From: Caulobacter sp.
Lineage (GTDB): Bacteria; Pseudomonadota; Alphaproteobacteria; Caulobacterales; Caulobacteraceae
NCBI GenBank assembly: GCA_028291265.1
Contig: JAQGIK010000027.1
Location: forward strand, 1-40,257
Length of the DNA: 40,257 nucleotides
Reading direction: 5' to 3'
Both the position numbers and the translations under genes were made by a program. This document shows, piece after piece, positions 14,973 to 24,273 of this stretch (the first letter of the stretch is position 1; the number at the start of each line of letters is the position of its first letter). The notes beneath the pieces were generated by a model. It had not been told where the DNA came from. It saw only the letters and a list, made by a program, of their open reading frames with translations, and did no database searches.

Positions 14973-17569
14973 CAGTTGGCCACGATGTTGATGATGCGGT
15001 CCTGGACCACGATCACCTTGCGAACGGTGAGGCCGGCAAGGTGGACCGAAACGGACGCGTCCGCCAGCGCCAGGGCTTCGACATCGGCCGAAGCCGTGCC
15101 TTTGGCGACGATGACCTCGCCACGGCGCTTGCCGTTGATCTGCACCGGCAGGGTGACCTCGTTGTCCGAGGCCAGGGCGGCGTCGGCCTTCGGCCATTCG
15201 GCGTCGACGACCATGCCGGTCTTGCCCAACCGCTCCCAGCAGGCCTCGGCCAGGTGGGGGGTGAAGGGGTTGATCAGCCGGGCCAGCACCTCCAGCGCCT
15301 CGGCGCGGGCCGCCTGGACGGCGGAACCGGCCCCGGCGGCCGGATAGGCTTTGAGGATGTTCAGGAACTCGTACAGCTTGGCGACGCCGCTGTTGAAGCG
15401 GAAGCGCTCGATGGAGTCGCCGACCGGGCCGATCAGCTTGTGGGTCGCCCGGCGCAGCTCCAGCGCCGCCGCATCGCTGTCGTCCAGGGCCGGAGCCGGC
15501 CCCTCGGCTTGCGCGTCGAACTCGGCCCAGACGCGGTGCACGAAGCGGCCGGCGCCCTCGACGCCGGCATTGGTCCATTCGACGTCGCGCTCGGGCGGGC
15601 TGTCGCTCATCACGAACAGGCGGGCCGCGTCGACGCCATAGGTGTCGAAGATGCCCTCGGGGGCGACGACGTTCTTCTTCGACTTCGACATCTTCTCGAT
15701 GTCGCCGATGACCAGGACCTCGCCGGTCGCCTTGACGCGGGCGACGCGCACGCCGGCCTCAGTGGTGAAGTCGACGCAGGCCGGCTCGATCCACTCGTCC
15801 TTCGAGTCCGGATCGTTCTTCGCCGCCTTGTAGGTCTCGTGGGTGACCATGCCTTGCGTGAACAGGCCGGTGAAGGGCTCTGCGACGCTCAGCATGCCCT
15901 CGTCCTTCAGGGCGCGGGTGATGAAGCGGGCGTACAGCAGATGCAGCACCGCGTGCTCGACGCCGCCGATGTACTGGTCGACCCCCAGCCACTTGTCGGC
16001 GGCGGCCTTGTCGATCGGTTCCTTCGCATGCGGGTTGGCGAAGCGGGCGAAGTACCAGCTGCTGTCCACGAAGGTGTCCAGGGTGTCGGTCTCGCGCTGC
16101 GCATCGGCGCCGCAGGAGGGGCACTGGACATTCTTCCAGGTCGGATGGCGCAGCAGCGGGTTGCCGGGAATGTCGAAGGTGACGTCGTCGGGCAGCACCA
16201 CGGGCAGCTGGTCGTCCGGCACCGGGACCGGGCCGCAGGACTGGCAGTGGACGATCGGGATCGGACAGCCCCAGTAGCGCTGGCGGGAGACCCCCCAGTC
16301 GCGCAGGCGGTAGACGACGGCGCCCTTGCCCTGGCCCTGGGCCTCGACGCGTGTCACGGCGGCGGCCTTGGCCTGTTCGACCGTCATCCCGTCCATGAAG
16401 TCCGAGTTGAAGATCTTGCCGGGGCCGACATAGGCCTCCGAGCCGATCATGAAGGTGGCCGGATGGGCGTCGCCGGGCAGCACCACCGGCTTGACCGGCA
16501 GGGCGTATTTGCGGGCGAAGTCCAGGTCGCGCTGGTCATGGGCCGGGCAGCCGAAGATGGCGCCCGTGCCGTAGTCCATCAGCACGAAGTTGGCGATCCA
16601 GACCGGCAGCTTCCAGGTCGGGTCGAAGGGGTGGACGACCGACAGGCCGGTATCCAGGCCCAGCTTCTCGCCGCCCTCGATCTCGGCCTCGCTGGCGCCG
16701 CCTTTGCGACACTCCTTCAGGAAGTCGGCGACCCTGGGGTCGCTCGACAGCCGTTCGGCCAGCGGGTGGTCGGGGGCGATGGCCAGGAAGCTGGCCCCGT
16801 ACAGGGTGTCGGGGCGGGTGGTGTAGACCTCCAGCCCGTTCTCGAAGCCTTCCGGGGCGGTATCGAACTTCCAGGTCAGGCGCAGGCCCTGGCTGCGGCC
16901 GATCCAGTTCTCCTGCATCAGCCGGACCTTGTCGGGCCAGCGGTCCAGGGTCTGCAGACCCTCGATCAGGTCGTCGGCATAGTCGGTGATGCGCAGGAAC
17001 CACTGGGTCAGCTTGCGCTTCTCGACGATGGCGTCGGAGCGCCAGCCGCGGCCGTCGATGACCTGCTCGTTGGCCAGCACGGTCATGTCCACCGGATCCC
17101 AATTTACCGTGGCTTCCCGGCGATAGGCCAGGCCGCGCTTCAGCAGCTTCAGGAACCAGCGCTGTTGCTGGCCGTAATATTCGGGGTCGCAGGTCGCGAA
17201 TTCGCGCGACCAGTCGATGCTGGTGCCCAGCACCTTGAACGGCTCGCGCATGGCCGCGATGTTGTCGTAGGTCCAGCCCTTGGGGTGGACGCCGCGTTCC
17301 ATGGCCGCGTTCTCGGCCGGCATGCCGAAGGCGTCCCAGCCCATCGGGTGCAGCACCGCATGGCCCTGGGCCCGCTTGTAGCGCGCCACCACGTCGCCCA
17401 TCGTGTAGTTGCGCACATGGCCCATGTGCATCCGCCCCGACGGATAGGGGAACATCTCGAGGATGTAGTATTTCGGGCGCGGATCGTTGTCCGCCGTGCG
17501 GAACACGTCGGCGTCGGCCCAGGCTTTACGCCAGCGGGGCTCGGTTTCCTTGGGATTATAGCGTGCCAT
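14972..17569 (-). CDS. leuS: Leucyl-tRNA synthetase
   Basis: The 865-residue protein is a class I aminoacyl-tRNA synthetase of normal bacterial LeuRS length. The HIGH-type motif is HMGH at 48-51 and the KMSKS loop is at 626-630. The leucine-specific [20 protein letters not shown] block, the CP1 editing insertion (including [24 protein letters not shown]), and zinc-binding cysteine pairs near HCQSCG and QCPSCG are all present. It charges tRNA-Leu in the cytoplasm. It heads the leuS-lptE-holA line; a hairpin separates it from the DUF3576 gene upstream. Confidence 0.97.
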   Translation of the reverse strand: MARYNPKETEPRWRKAWADADVFRTADNDPRPKYYILEMFPYPSGRMHMGHVRNYTMGDVVARYKRAQGHAVLHPMGWDAFGMPAENAAMERGVHPKGWTYDNIAAMREPFKVLGTSIDWSREFATCDPEYYGQQQRWFLKLLKRGLAYRREATVNWDPVDMTVLANEQVIDGRGWRSDAIVEKRKLTQWFLRITDYADDLIEGLQTLDRWPDKVRLMQENWIGRSQGLRLTWKFDTAPEGFENGLEVYTTRPDTLYGASFLAIAPDHPLAERLSSDPRVADFLKECRKGGASEAEIEGGEKLGLDTGLSVVHPFDPTWKLPVWIANFVLMDYGTGAIFGCPAHDQRDLDFARKYALPVKPVVLPGDAHPATFMIGSEAYVGPGKIFNSDFMDGMTVEQAKAAAVTRVEAQGQGKGAVVYRLRDWGVSRQRYWGCPIPIVHCQSCGPVPVPDDQLPVVLPDDVTFDIPGNPLLRHPTWKNVQCPSCGADAQRETDTLDTFVDSSWYFARFANPHAKEPIDKAAADKWLGVDQYIGGVEHAVLHLLYARFITRALKDEGMLSVAEPFTGLFTQGMVTHETYKAAKNDPDSKDEWIEPACVDFTTEAGVRVARVKATGEVLVIGDIEKMSKSKKNVVAPEGIFDTYGVDAARLFVMSDSPPERDVEWTNAGVEGAGRFVHRVWAEFDAQAEGPAPALDDSDAAALELRRATHKLIGPVGDSIERFRFNSGVAKLYEFLNILKAYPAAGAGSAVQAARAEALEVLARLINPFTPHLAEACWERLGKTGMVVDAEWPKADAALASDNEVTLPVQINGKRRGEVIVAKGTASADVEALALADASVSVHLAGLTVRKVIVVQDRIINIVAN

Positions 17570-17607
17570 GCGCGGTTCTTAGGGCGAGCCCCGCGCGGCA
17601 ACAAGAG

Positions 17608-17631
17608 GTGCGGCGCGGGAGCGCGCCGCAC
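17608..17631 (-). terminator. Perfect GC-rich hairpin between the DUF3576 gene and leuS
   Basis: GTGCGGCGCG at 17608-17617 pairs exactly with 17622-17631 around a four-base loop. Read on the minus strand it follows the DUF3576 stop by eight bases and is trailed by CTCTTGTTG, a weak T-rich tail. It probably ends or attenuates transcription before leuS. Confidence 0.55.
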
Positions 17632-17639
17632 TCCCTTTC

Positions 17640-18116
17640 CTAGTCGTTGCCGAGGTTGGCGAGCCGCAGCTTGCGGGCCCGGTCGAGGATGGCGTTTTCC
17701 ATGTCGGCTTCGGTCTGGGCCGCCGTCGGCGCGTCGACCCAGGTTCCACCGTTGTTGACCTGCTTGAAGACGCTGACGTTCAGGGCGTCGGCGCGCAGGC
17801 GGGTGTCGAGGATGTAGACGGTGACCTTGAAGCGCTCGTTCGGCGTCTGGGCGTCGCTGTACCAGTCGGTGATGATGACGCCGCCGTAGGGGTCGGCCGA
17901 GGCCAGCGGCATGAACTTGATGACGTCGGTGGCGGCGCGCCACAGATAGCCGTTGACGCCGATTTCCGAACCCTTGGGGGCCTTCTTGCCGCCAATGCCC
18001 AGGAAGCCGCCGTTGCCGTCCTTGACGGTCTTCGGACCGCTGGACCCGCAGGCCGCCAGAGCGCCCGCCAACATCAATACCGCGCCCAACCTGAACGCCC
18101 CGCGCGCAAACCGCAT
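17640..18116 (-). CDS. DUF3576 lipoprotein
   Basis: The 158-residue precursor has a signal peptide with lipobox LAAC (Cys23), then a glycine-rich linker with FLGIGGKK. The DUF3576 core GVNGYLWRAATDVIKFMPLASADPYGGVIITDWYSD follows. Proteins of this family are conserved in alphaproteobacteria, commonly next to leuS as here, and are presumed to sit in the outer membrane. Their role is unknown; the neighbourhood with leuS-lptE invites a link to envelope assembly but does not prove it. Confidence 0.85.
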   Translation of the reverse strand: MRFARGAFRLGAVLMLAGALAACGSSGPKTVKDGNGGFLGIGGKKAPKGSEIGVNGYLWRAATDVIKFMPLASADPYGGVIITDWYSDAQTPNERFKVTVYILDTRLRADALNVSVFKQVNNGGTWVDAPTAAQTEADMENAILDRARKLRLANLGND

Positions 18117-18264
18117 GCTCTATCGCTCCAAATCCACTGCGCCCCGCGCCGCAGATATTCTGTCCGGTGCGTCTACATCATGGCAAGAGAAGGTCCAACG
18201 CTGAAATCTCGTGACCTTCCCGCCACAGGCGAGGTGGGAATCGACCAAGGGTCTGCGGAGGACG

Positions 18265-18297
18265 TTGACCCATTGTCGCCGTGATCGCTTATATAAT
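18265..18297 (+). promoter_or_regulatory. Candidate promoter for ntrZ
   Basis: TTGACCC at 18265-18271 is followed about 15 bases later by GCTTATATAAT (18287-18297). The first matches a -35 box; the second holds both a Caulobacter-like GCT start and a TATAAT. It lies about 70 bases upstream of the ntrZ start in the 252-base gap between ntrZ and the divergent DUF3576 gene. The rest of that gap shows nothing I can interpret. Confidence 0.5.
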
Positions 18298-18368
18298 GGC
18301 TATTGAGCTGACGGCCCGACCCCGGGCGACCATAAGTCGGCGCGGGGCAAAGGTCTGAAAAGGCGGAT

Positions 18369-18773
18369 ATGAGCAAGGCGCGCTACATTGCGACGGCTGC
18401 CGCGCTGGTCCTGATCGGATCGGCGGCGACGGCCCATGCGCAGTCGGCGGCCAAGCCGAAACCGGCCGAAGACTTCCGCGTCCGTGGCGATTTCAACCTG
18501 CAGGACAGCCGTCTGGGTCCTGGCCGCGCCGAGCGCAGCGTCCAGTTCGACGCCAAGACCGGCAAGTGGGGCGTCAAGCTGGGTCTGGGTTCCCCCGTCG
18601 GCCGTGAAGCCGACGCCAAGGACCTGGAAGCCGGCGCCTACTTCAAGGTGACCCCGTCGCTCCGCGTCGGCGGCGCGGTCGGTCTCGCTTCCGAACGCGA
18701 CAACCCGGTTCGCCGCAACGGCGAAAAGGACGAGGCGCCCCGCGTGCGCCTGGAAACGACCTTCAAGTTCTAG
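18369..18773 (+). CDS. ntrZ: NtrZ-family periplasmic protein
   Basis: The 134-residue precursor has a signal peptide ending AHA|QS (residue 24), so it is exported to the periplasm. The mature part matches the NtrZ family: FDAKTGKWGVKLGLGSPVGRE, then DLEAGAYFKVTPSLRVGGAVGLA, and the terminal PRVRLETTFKF. In Caulobacter, NtrZ is reported to restrain the sensor kinase NtrY. The gene stands alone here, divergent from the DUF3576 lipoprotein gene, with no ntrYX nearby, as expected for an unlinked regulator. The call rests on remembered family features. Confidence 0.72.
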   Translation: MSKARYIATAAALVLIGSAATAHAQSAAKPKPAEDFRVRGDFNLQDSRLGPGRAERSVQFDAKTGKWGVKLGLGSPVGREADAKDLEAGAYFKVTPSLRVGGAVGLASERDNPVRRNGEKDEAPRVRLETTFKF

Positions 18774-18806
18774 ATCGCAGTGATTCCCGCGATCGCTCTC
18801 CGCCCC

Positions 18807-18994
18807 TGGGGCAGAGGACAGGTTTGGAGCGCGAGCGACAAACCAGGAGGCGGGACTTCCACTGGCGGTCGTGCGCTGTGTCCCCGGACGCCGGCGCGTA
18901 ATGGAAGGCGCCAACCTTCAAACGCCGGTGGGCCCGCCTCCTGCTTTCTCGCTTGAAGGCTCGAAAGCGGTGCTCCGCCCAAAGGGCGGGGAGC
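18807..18994. repeat. Multi-dyad intergenic region between convergent genes
   Basis: The 225-base gap between ntrZ and the alpha/beta hydrolase is packed with inverted repeats. GGTTTG (18821-18826) pairs with CAAACC (18839-18844). CAGGAGGCGGG (18844-18854) pairs with CCCGCCTCCTG (18933-18943), enclosing smaller CGCCGG dyads. GCTCCGCCC-AAA-GGGCGGGGAGC lies at 18972-18994. No credible gene is present. It may be a composite palindromic repeat, a double transcript end or a structured RNA. Confidence 0.5.
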
Positions 18995-18998
18995 GAAG

Positions 18999-19946
18999 CT
19001 AAGGCCACGCCGCCAGCAACCCCCGCAACGCCGCCGCCGTCGCCAGCGGCTGGTCGATCATCACATGGTGGTCGGCGTCGGGGATCGAGAACTTGACGAT
19101 GTCGTCGGGCAGTTCGCGCAGCATGAACTCCATGGTGCCCGGGAACATCAGCTTCGACCGCTCGCCCCAGACCAGGGCCACCGGGCATTTGACCTGGCTG
19201 AGCAGCTCACCCAGGGCCGGCATGGTGAAATTGTGCCAGAGCTCGGGATCGAACTTCCAGGTCCAGCCCGTGCCCGAGCCGTCCAGCATCGGGGCCTGGC
19301 GCAGGGCCTTGCGGGCGATCCAGTCGGCCACATAGTCGTTCTCGCAGCCCTGCGGCGGGGCCAGGCGGAAACGGGCCAGGGCGCTGGTCAGGTCGGGATA
19401 GACCTTGTTGGGCCCGGTGCGGTGCGGCGGACCGTTCCACTGGTGCTCGGGCGGGTGGACGGTCGAGTCGAGCATGACGATGCCGCGCAACCGGTCGCCA
19501 TGGTGGACGGCGGCGTGCAGGGTCGGGAAGCCGCCGAAGCTGTGGGCGACCACGCGGGCCTTGCCGCCGTCGGCTTCCAACTGCGCCGCCTCGATGGCCC
19601 CGAAGATCTCGGCGCTGAAGATTTCGGCGGTGTATCTGGGCCGCCAGTCGCTGTCGCCCATGCCCGACCAACTGATCGCGGCGACGCGGTAGTCGCCGCT
19701 GAGCAGCGGGGCGATGAAACTCCACCAGTCGGCGTGGGCGCCGTTGCCGTGCAGCAGCAGCACGCCGGGCTTGCCGACCTCGCCCCAGGTCAGCAGTTCG
19801 ATGGCCGCGCCCTGGACCTCGAAGGTCGAGCGTTCGGGCTCCTGGGCGATGGCGGCCTCGAACCAGGCCGGGGCCGGGGGTTTTTCACCGTTGTAGGGGA
19901 CGAGGGGCGGCGGATGATCCGGCCAGATGGGGTGGCCGTCAGCCAT
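18999..19946 (-). CDS. Alpha/beta hydrolase
   Basis: The 315-residue protein has the alpha/beta hydrolase fold: oxyanion motif [13 protein letters not shown] (about 63-75), nucleophile Ser136 in AHSFGG, and a late histidine in DADHHVM. The nucleophile elbow has Ala in place of the usual first Gly. There is no signal peptide, so it should be cytoplasmic. The substrate is unknown; HGNGA-type members hydrolyse esters or epoxides. Its start overlaps the thioesterase stop by eight bases, so the two are translated from one transcript. Confidence 0.85.
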   Translation of the reverse strand: MADGHPIWPDHPPPLVPYNGEKPPAPAWFEAAIAQEPERSTFEVQGAAIELLTWGEVGKPGVLLLHGNGAHADWWSFIAPLLSGDYRVAAISWSGMGDSDWRPRYTAEIFSAEIFGAIEAAQLEADGGKARVVAHSFGGFPTLHAAVHHGDRLRGIVMLDSTVHPPEHQWNGPPHRTGPNKVYPDLTSALARFRLAPPQGCENDYVADWIARKALRQAPMLDGSGTGWTWKFDPELWHNFTMPALGELLSQVKCPVALVWGERSKLMFPGTMEFMLRELPDDIVKFSIPDADHHVMIDQPLATAAALRGLLAAWP

Positions 19947-20427
19947 GCAGCACTTCTTCCTTGGGTTCGACGTAAGCTTTTTCGCCGGGGCGCGGTGGAC
20001 GCGGGCCGACGGTCTTGAACACCCCCATGCCGGTCATGATCAGCCGGTCGCCGGCCCAGATGCGGCCGCGGACGGTGAAGACGTCGTCCTCTTCCGAGAC
20101 CAGCTCGGCCCGGCCCTCGATCCAGTCGCCCAGCTTGCCGCCGGACAGGAAATCGCAGGTCAGCCGGACCGTGACCCAGTAATGGCTGCGGGCGACGCTG
20201 ATCACCCGGCCCCAGGCCATGTCGGCGAAGCTCATCAACATGCCGCCGTGGCAGTTGGCCATGCCGTTGGTGTGGTGCTCCTCGACCCGGAAGGCCAGGG
20301 TGGCGCCCTTTGGGTCCTGCTGTTCGTACAGCGGACCGATCTGGCGGCCGAACCCGCGGGTCCAGTTGAGGATCTTGTAGCCTTCGGGGATGTCGGCCGT
20401 CTGGGCTTCGGTGAGGTCGTCGGACAT
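19939..20427 (-). CDS. PaaI-family hotdog thioesterase
   Basis: The 162-residue protein has the PaaI hotdog signature [22 protein letters not shown] at about residues 55-76 and [23 protein letters not shown] downstream. PaaI-type enzymes hydrolyse acyl-CoA thioesters, often to rescue CoA in catabolic pathways. It is paired with an alpha/beta hydrolase on the same strand and diverges from mmsA, which also handles acyl-CoAs. The exact acyl group is unknown. Confidence 0.83.
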   Translation of the reverse strand: MSDDLTEAQTADIPEGYKILNWTRGFGRQIGPLYEQQDPKGATLAFRVEEHHTNGMANCHGGMLMSFADMAWGRVISVARSHYWVTVRLTCDFLSGGKLGDWIEGRAELVSEEDDVFTVRGRIWAGDRLIMTGMGVFKTVGPRPPRPGEKAYVEPKEEVLHG

Positions 20428-20601
20428 TGCTCAAGTCTAACGTCCGTTTGAATGGCCGTGAAGCACGACCTTGCGGAAGGCGGGCGCCCAGGTGTCCCAG
20501 AGGGCATGTCCTGCCCTCAACTCGGCCCGTTGGCCGCTGGCCCTGCCGGGCCCATGCGCCTAAAACCCCCCTCCAGGTTCAAATTCCGAGGACTCGCCCC
20601 C

Positions 20602-22098
20602 ATGCGTGACATCCAGCATTTCGTGAACGGCCAGAGTGTCGCCGGGACCTCGGGCCGGTTCGGCGAGGTCTTCAACCCCAACACCGGCGAGGTGCAGGCG
20701 CGCGTCGCCCTGGCCACTGCCGCCGAGCTGGACGCCGCCGTCCAGGTCGCCGTGAAGGCCCACCAGGGTTGGTCGGCGACCAATCCCCAGCGCCGGGCGC
20801 GGGTGATGTTCGAGTTCAAGCGGCTGGTCGAGGCCAACATGCAGGACCTGGCCGAGATGCTGTCGGCCGAGCACGGCAAGGTCATCGCCGACTCCAGGGG
20901 CGACATCCAGCGCGGCCTCGAGGTCATCGAGTTCGCCTGCGGCATCCCGCATGCGCTGAAGGGCGAGTACACCGAGGGCGCCGGGCCCGGCATCGACGTC
21001 TATTCCATGCGCCAGAGCCTGGGGGTGGTGGCCGGCATCACCCCGTTCAACTTCCCGGCCATGATCCCGATGTGGATGTTCGGCGTCGCCATCGCGGTCG
21101 GCAACACCTTCATCCTCAAGCCGTCGGAGAAAGACCCCAGTGTCCCGGTCCGCCTGGCCGAACTGATGATGGAGGCCGGCGCGCCGGCCGGCGTGCTCAA
21201 TGTCGTCCATGGCGACAAGGTCAGCGTCGACGCCATCCTGCAGCACCCCGACATCAAGGCCGTCAGCTTCGTCGGCTCCTCGGACATCGCCCACTACGTC
21301 TATTCGCAGGGCACGCTGCACAACAAGCGGGTCCAGGCCATGGGCGGGGCCAAGAACCACGGCATCGTCATGCCCGACGCCGACATGGACCAGGTGGTCA
21401 AGGACCTCTCCGGCGCCGCCTTCGGCTCGGCCGGCGAGCGCTGCATGGCCCTGCCGGTCGTGGTGCCGGTCGGCAAGAAGACCGCCGATGAGCTGCGGGA
21501 ACGGATGATCGCCGAGATCGAGACCCTCAAGGTCGGCGTCTCCAACGACGCCGAGGCCCAGTACGGCCCGGTGGTCAGCGCCGCCCACCGCGCCAAGATC
21601 GCCGAATACATCCAGATCGGCCAGGACGAGGGCGCCGAACTGGTCGTCGACGGCCGCGACTTCAAGCTGCAGGGCTACGAGAAGGGCTTCTTCATCGGCC
21701 CCAGCCTGTTCGACGGGGTCAAGCCCGGCATGAAGACCTACCATGAGGAAATCTTCGGCCCGGTGCTGCAGATGGTCCGCGCCGACAGCTTCGAGGAGGC
21801 CCTCGAACTGCCCTCCAAACACCAGTACGGCAACGGCGTCGCCATCTTCACCCGCAACGGCCGCGTGGCCCGCGAGTTCGCGGCCCGGGTCAATGTCGGC
21901 ATGGTCGGCATCAATGTGCCGATCCCGGTGCCGGTCGCCTACCACACCTTCGGCGGCTGGAAGCGTTCGGCCTTCGGCGACACCAACCAGCACGGCATGG
22001 AGGGGCTGAAGTTCTGGACCAAGGTCAAGACCGTCACCGCCCGCTGGCCCGAAGGCGAAGTCGCGGATTCGTCGTTCATCATCCCGACGATGAAGTAG
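20602..22098 (+). CDS. mmsA: CoA-acylating methylmalonate-semialdehyde dehydrogenase
   Basis: The 498-residue protein is an aldehyde dehydrogenase of the MmsA branch. It converts methylmalonate semialdehyde with NAD and CoA to propionyl-CoA, in valine breakdown, or malonate semialdehyde to acetyl-CoA. The N-terminal FVNGQ and FNPNTGEV segments, GITPFNFPAMIPMWMF (145-160) and catalytic Cys281 in GERCMA are typical. The ATG at 20602 fits the family start; an upstream frame to 20452 has no homology. A GACTC (CcrM-type GANTC) site lies seven bases before the ATG. The divergent gap to the thioesterase gene (174 bases) holds the promoters. Confidence 0.92.
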   Translation: MRDIQHFVNGQSVAGTSGRFGEVFNPNTGEVQARVALATAAELDAAVQVAVKAHQGWSATNPQRRARVMFEFKRLVEANMQDLAEMLSAEHGKVIADSRGDIQRGLEVIEFACGIPHALKGEYTEGAGPGIDVYSMRQSLGVVAGITPFNFPAMIPMWMFGVAIAVGNTFILKPSEKDPSVPVRLAELMMEAGAPAGVLNVVHGDKVSVDAILQHPDIKAVSFVGSSDIAHYVYSQGTLHNKRVQAMGGAKNHGIVMPDADMDQVVKDLSGAAFGSAGERCMALPVVVPVGKKTADELRERMIAEIETLKVGVSNDAEAQYGPVVSAAHRAKIAEYIQIGQDEGAELVVDGRDFKLQGYEKGFFIGPSLFDGVKPGMKTYHEEIFGPVLQMVRADSFEEALELPSKHQYGNGVAIFTRNGRVAREFAARVNVGMVGINVPIPVPVAYHTFGGWKRSAFGDTNQHGMEGLKFWTKVKTVTARWPEGEVADSSFIIPTMK

Positions 22099-22102
22099 GC
22101 GG

Positions 22103-22483
22103 TCAGGCAGCGACGGCATAGTCCTTGAGGATGCCCAGCGGCACGATGGCCAGGGTCTCCTCATGGGTGGATTCCAGCACCACCTGCGGGGCGCAGCCGT
22201 CGTCCAGCGCCTCTTTCCAGCGCGGGGCGCAGAGGCACCAACGGTCGCCGGGCCTCAGGCCCGCGAAGCCGAACTCCGGCCTCGGGGTGGAGAGGTCGTT
22301 GCCGCGCCGGGCGCTGTAGGCCAGGAAATCGGCGGTCATCACCGCGCAGACGGTGTGCAGGCCCAGGTCCTGCGGCCCGGTCTCGCAACAGCCGTTGCGG
22401 AAGAATCCGGTCACCGGGTCCTGCGAACAGGGGACCAGTTCGCCGCCCAGCACGTTGAGGGCCTCGGGATCGTAACGCGTCAT
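22103..22483 (-). CDS. DUF2237 family protein
   Basis: The 126-residue protein matches the DUF2237 family: NVLGGELVPCSQDPVTGFFRNGCCETGPQDLGLHTVCAVMT followed by GLRPGDRWCLCAPRWKEAL. Several conserved cysteines are present (about residues 19, 32, 33, 46, 83 and 85), but no function is established. It is convergent with mmsA (four bases between stops) and divergent from the CoA-lyase gene. Confidence 0.87.
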   Translation of the reverse strand: MTRYDPEALNVLGGELVPCSQDPVTGFFRNGCCETGPQDLGLHTVCAVMTADFLAYSARRGNDLSTPRPEFGFAGLRPGDRWCLCAPRWKEALDDGCAPQVVLESTHEETLAIVPLGILKDYAVAA

Positions 22484-22606
22484 GGGCCTATCCTGCTCTC
22501 AACAGGGCATCGCCGCCATAGGGAGGCTTTGGCGGGTCTTTGCGGTCTGGCGGCACGGAGCCTGCAACGCTAAGGAATGAGGGCTCTCCTCGCATCGAAA
22601 CGATCC

Positions 22607-23500
22607 ATGACCGATACGCCCCGTCCTCGCCGCAGCGCCCTGTACATGCCCGCCTCGAACGCGAAAGCCATCGAGAAGGCGCGTAGCCTGCCGTGCGACG
22701 TGGTCATCCTCGACCTCGAGGACGCCGTCGCGCCCGAGGCCAAGGAAACCGCCCGGCTGCAGGCGGTGGAGGCGGTGAAGGCCGGCGGCTTCGGACGTCG
22801 CGAGGTGGTCATTCGCGTCAACGGCCTCGACACCCCCTGGGGCGCCGCCGACCTGGCCGCCCTTGCCGCAATGGGGGCGGCCGGGGCCGGGGCCGACGCC
22901 ATCCTGGTCCCCAAGGTCAGCAGCGCCGCCGACGTGAAGGCCTACGACGCCGCCATCGAAAAGGCGCCGGAGGCCACCAGGCTGTGGGCGATGATCGAGA
23001 CCTGCGCCGCTCTGTTTGCCCTCAACGAGATCGCCGCCACGGCGAAGGACACCCGGCTGACGACCTGGGTGATGGGCACCAACGACCTGGCCAAGGAAAT
23101 GCGCTGTCAGCAGACGGCCGACCGGGCCCCTTTCTGGGGTCCCCTGAGCCTGTCGGTGGCGGCGGCCCGGGCCCATGGCCTGACCATCCTCGACGGCGTC
23201 TACAACGATATCGAGAGCATCGACGGGCTGATCGACGTCTGCCAGCAGGGCGTTCAGTTCGGCTTCGACGGCAAGACCCTGATCCATCCCAAACAGGTCG
23301 AGCCCTGCAACCTGGTGTTCTCGCCGGCCCCGGGCGAGGTCGACTGGGCCCGCAGCGTCATCGCCGCCTTCGCCCTGTCCGAGAACGCCGGCAAGGGCGC
23401 CATCCGCGTCGAGGGCCGGATGGCCGAGCTGCTGCACCTGTCCCAGGCGCAGCGCCTGGTGGCGGTGTCGGAAGCCATCGACGAGGCGGACGCCGCATGA
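22607..23500 (+). CDS. HpcH/HpaI-family CoA ester lyase (malyl-CoA / beta-methylmalyl-CoA lyase or CitE-like)
   Basis: The 297-residue protein is a CitE-like aldolase that cleaves or forms malyl-CoA-type thioesters. Visible residues are DLED at 36-39, Arg70 in VIRVNG, and Mg-ligand candidates Glu131 (MIET) and Asp160 (GTND). The ATG at 22607 gives the usual RRSALYMPASN start; an ATG at 22577 adds ten residues but its AAGGA touches the start codon. Its stop overlaps the ATG of the next gene (ATGA). A mesaconyl-CoA hydratase-like gene close by favours a beta-methylmalyl-CoA role over citrate lyase, for which no partner subunits are present. The assignment is inferred. Confidence 0.8.
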   Translation: MTDTPRPRRSALYMPASNAKAIEKARSLPCDVVILDLEDAVAPEAKETARLQAVEAVKAGGFGRREVVIRVNGLDTPWGAADLAALAAMGAAGAGADAILVPKVSSAADVKAYDAAIEKAPEATRLWAMIETCAALFALNEIAATAKDTRLTTWVMGTNDLAKEMRCQQTADRAPFWGPLSLSVAAARAHGLTILDGVYNDIESIDGLIDVCQQGVQFGFDGKTLIHPKQVEPCNLVFSPAPGEVDWARSVIAAFALSENAGKGAIRVEGRMAELLHLSQAQRLVAVSEAIDEADAA

Positions 23501-24273
23501 GGCGTTCGCTCTGCCTTGCCGCCCTGATGGCGCTGCTGGCCGGGCCCGTGCTGGCCCAGGAACAGCCGACCTCGCCGGACCCGATCGGCGATGTGCTGTC
23601 CGGCCTGGCCGCCAGCCAGGGCATGGACGACGACGCGGCCGAGTCGGCGACCTCGACCGCGCCCGACGCGGCCGCCGCCTCGCAAGCCAACAACGAGAGC
23701 GCCGACGGCGACGCCGAGGACCCCGGTGACGGCGGCTCCTTGCCCGAGCCGGCTCCGCCGACCTACACGCCGCCCGCGCCGGCCTATTCGGCCCCGACGC
23801 CGTTTACGCCGCCGCCGCCGGTTTCGCGCCTGCCGCAGCTGGACCGGCCGGTGATGATCGACGAGCTCTACCGCACCCCCGAGGCCCCGCCGACGGCGGT
23901 CGAACAGGCCTATGAGAGCCGCATCCGCGGCGGCTTCAACGCCGCCCAGGGCCTGCAGGGCCCGCTCGACGGCGGCTGGGTGCTGCGCGGGCAGGACGGC
24001 CGGACGCTGTACGGCCTGCAACTGGTCGACAAGGGCGCGGGCGGCATCATGCTCGAAGGGGCCTGGCGGTCCCTGCAGACCGGCCAGGCGACCGGCGGCG
24101 TCGGCCTCGTCGATGTCATCGAACGCACCGCCAATGGCGGCGTCTACATCCGCTTCACGCCGCGCGGGGCGCGGGAAGCCTCGATCCTGCAGCTGGACCC
24201 GGCCGGGTCGGGGTGGAACGGCACCCTGTGGGAAGCCGGCGCCAACCGGTCGGTGACCCTGCGACGGAACTAG
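23497..24273 (+). CDS. Secreted proline-rich protein of unknown function
   Basis: The 258-residue frame starts at an ATG overlapping the lyase stop. It has a signal peptide (cleavage near VLA|QEQ, residue 21), an acidic Ala/Asp-rich stretch (about 35-80) and a proline-rich linker (about 83-115, PPTYTPPAPAYSAPT). A compact C-terminal domain of about 125 residues follows, with repeated beta-rich patterns such as GGWVLRGQDGRTLYGLQLVDKG. I recognise no family. The export signal and linker suggest a periplasmic or outer-membrane-associated domain. It is convergent with the HIT gene, overlapping by four bases. Confidence 0.75.
   Translation: MRRSLCLAALMALLAGPVLAQEQPTSPDPIGDVLSGLAASQGMDDDAAESATSTAPDAAAASQANNESADGDAEDPGDGGSLPEPAPPTYTPPAPAYSAPTPFTPPPPVSRLPQLDRPVMIDELYRTPEAPPTAVEQAYESRIRGGFNAAQGLQGPLDGGWVLRGQDGRTLYGLQLVDKGAGGIMLEGAWRSLQTGQATGGVGLVDVIERTANGGVYIRFTPRGAREASILQLDPAGSGWNGTLWEAGANRSVTLRRN

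Noticed and set aside
14963..17758. Open frame of 931 codons opposite leuS
   Set aside because: LeuS is unmistakable on the minus strand with all motifs; the antisense product is rich in Gly, His, Asp and Val with no recognisable fold.
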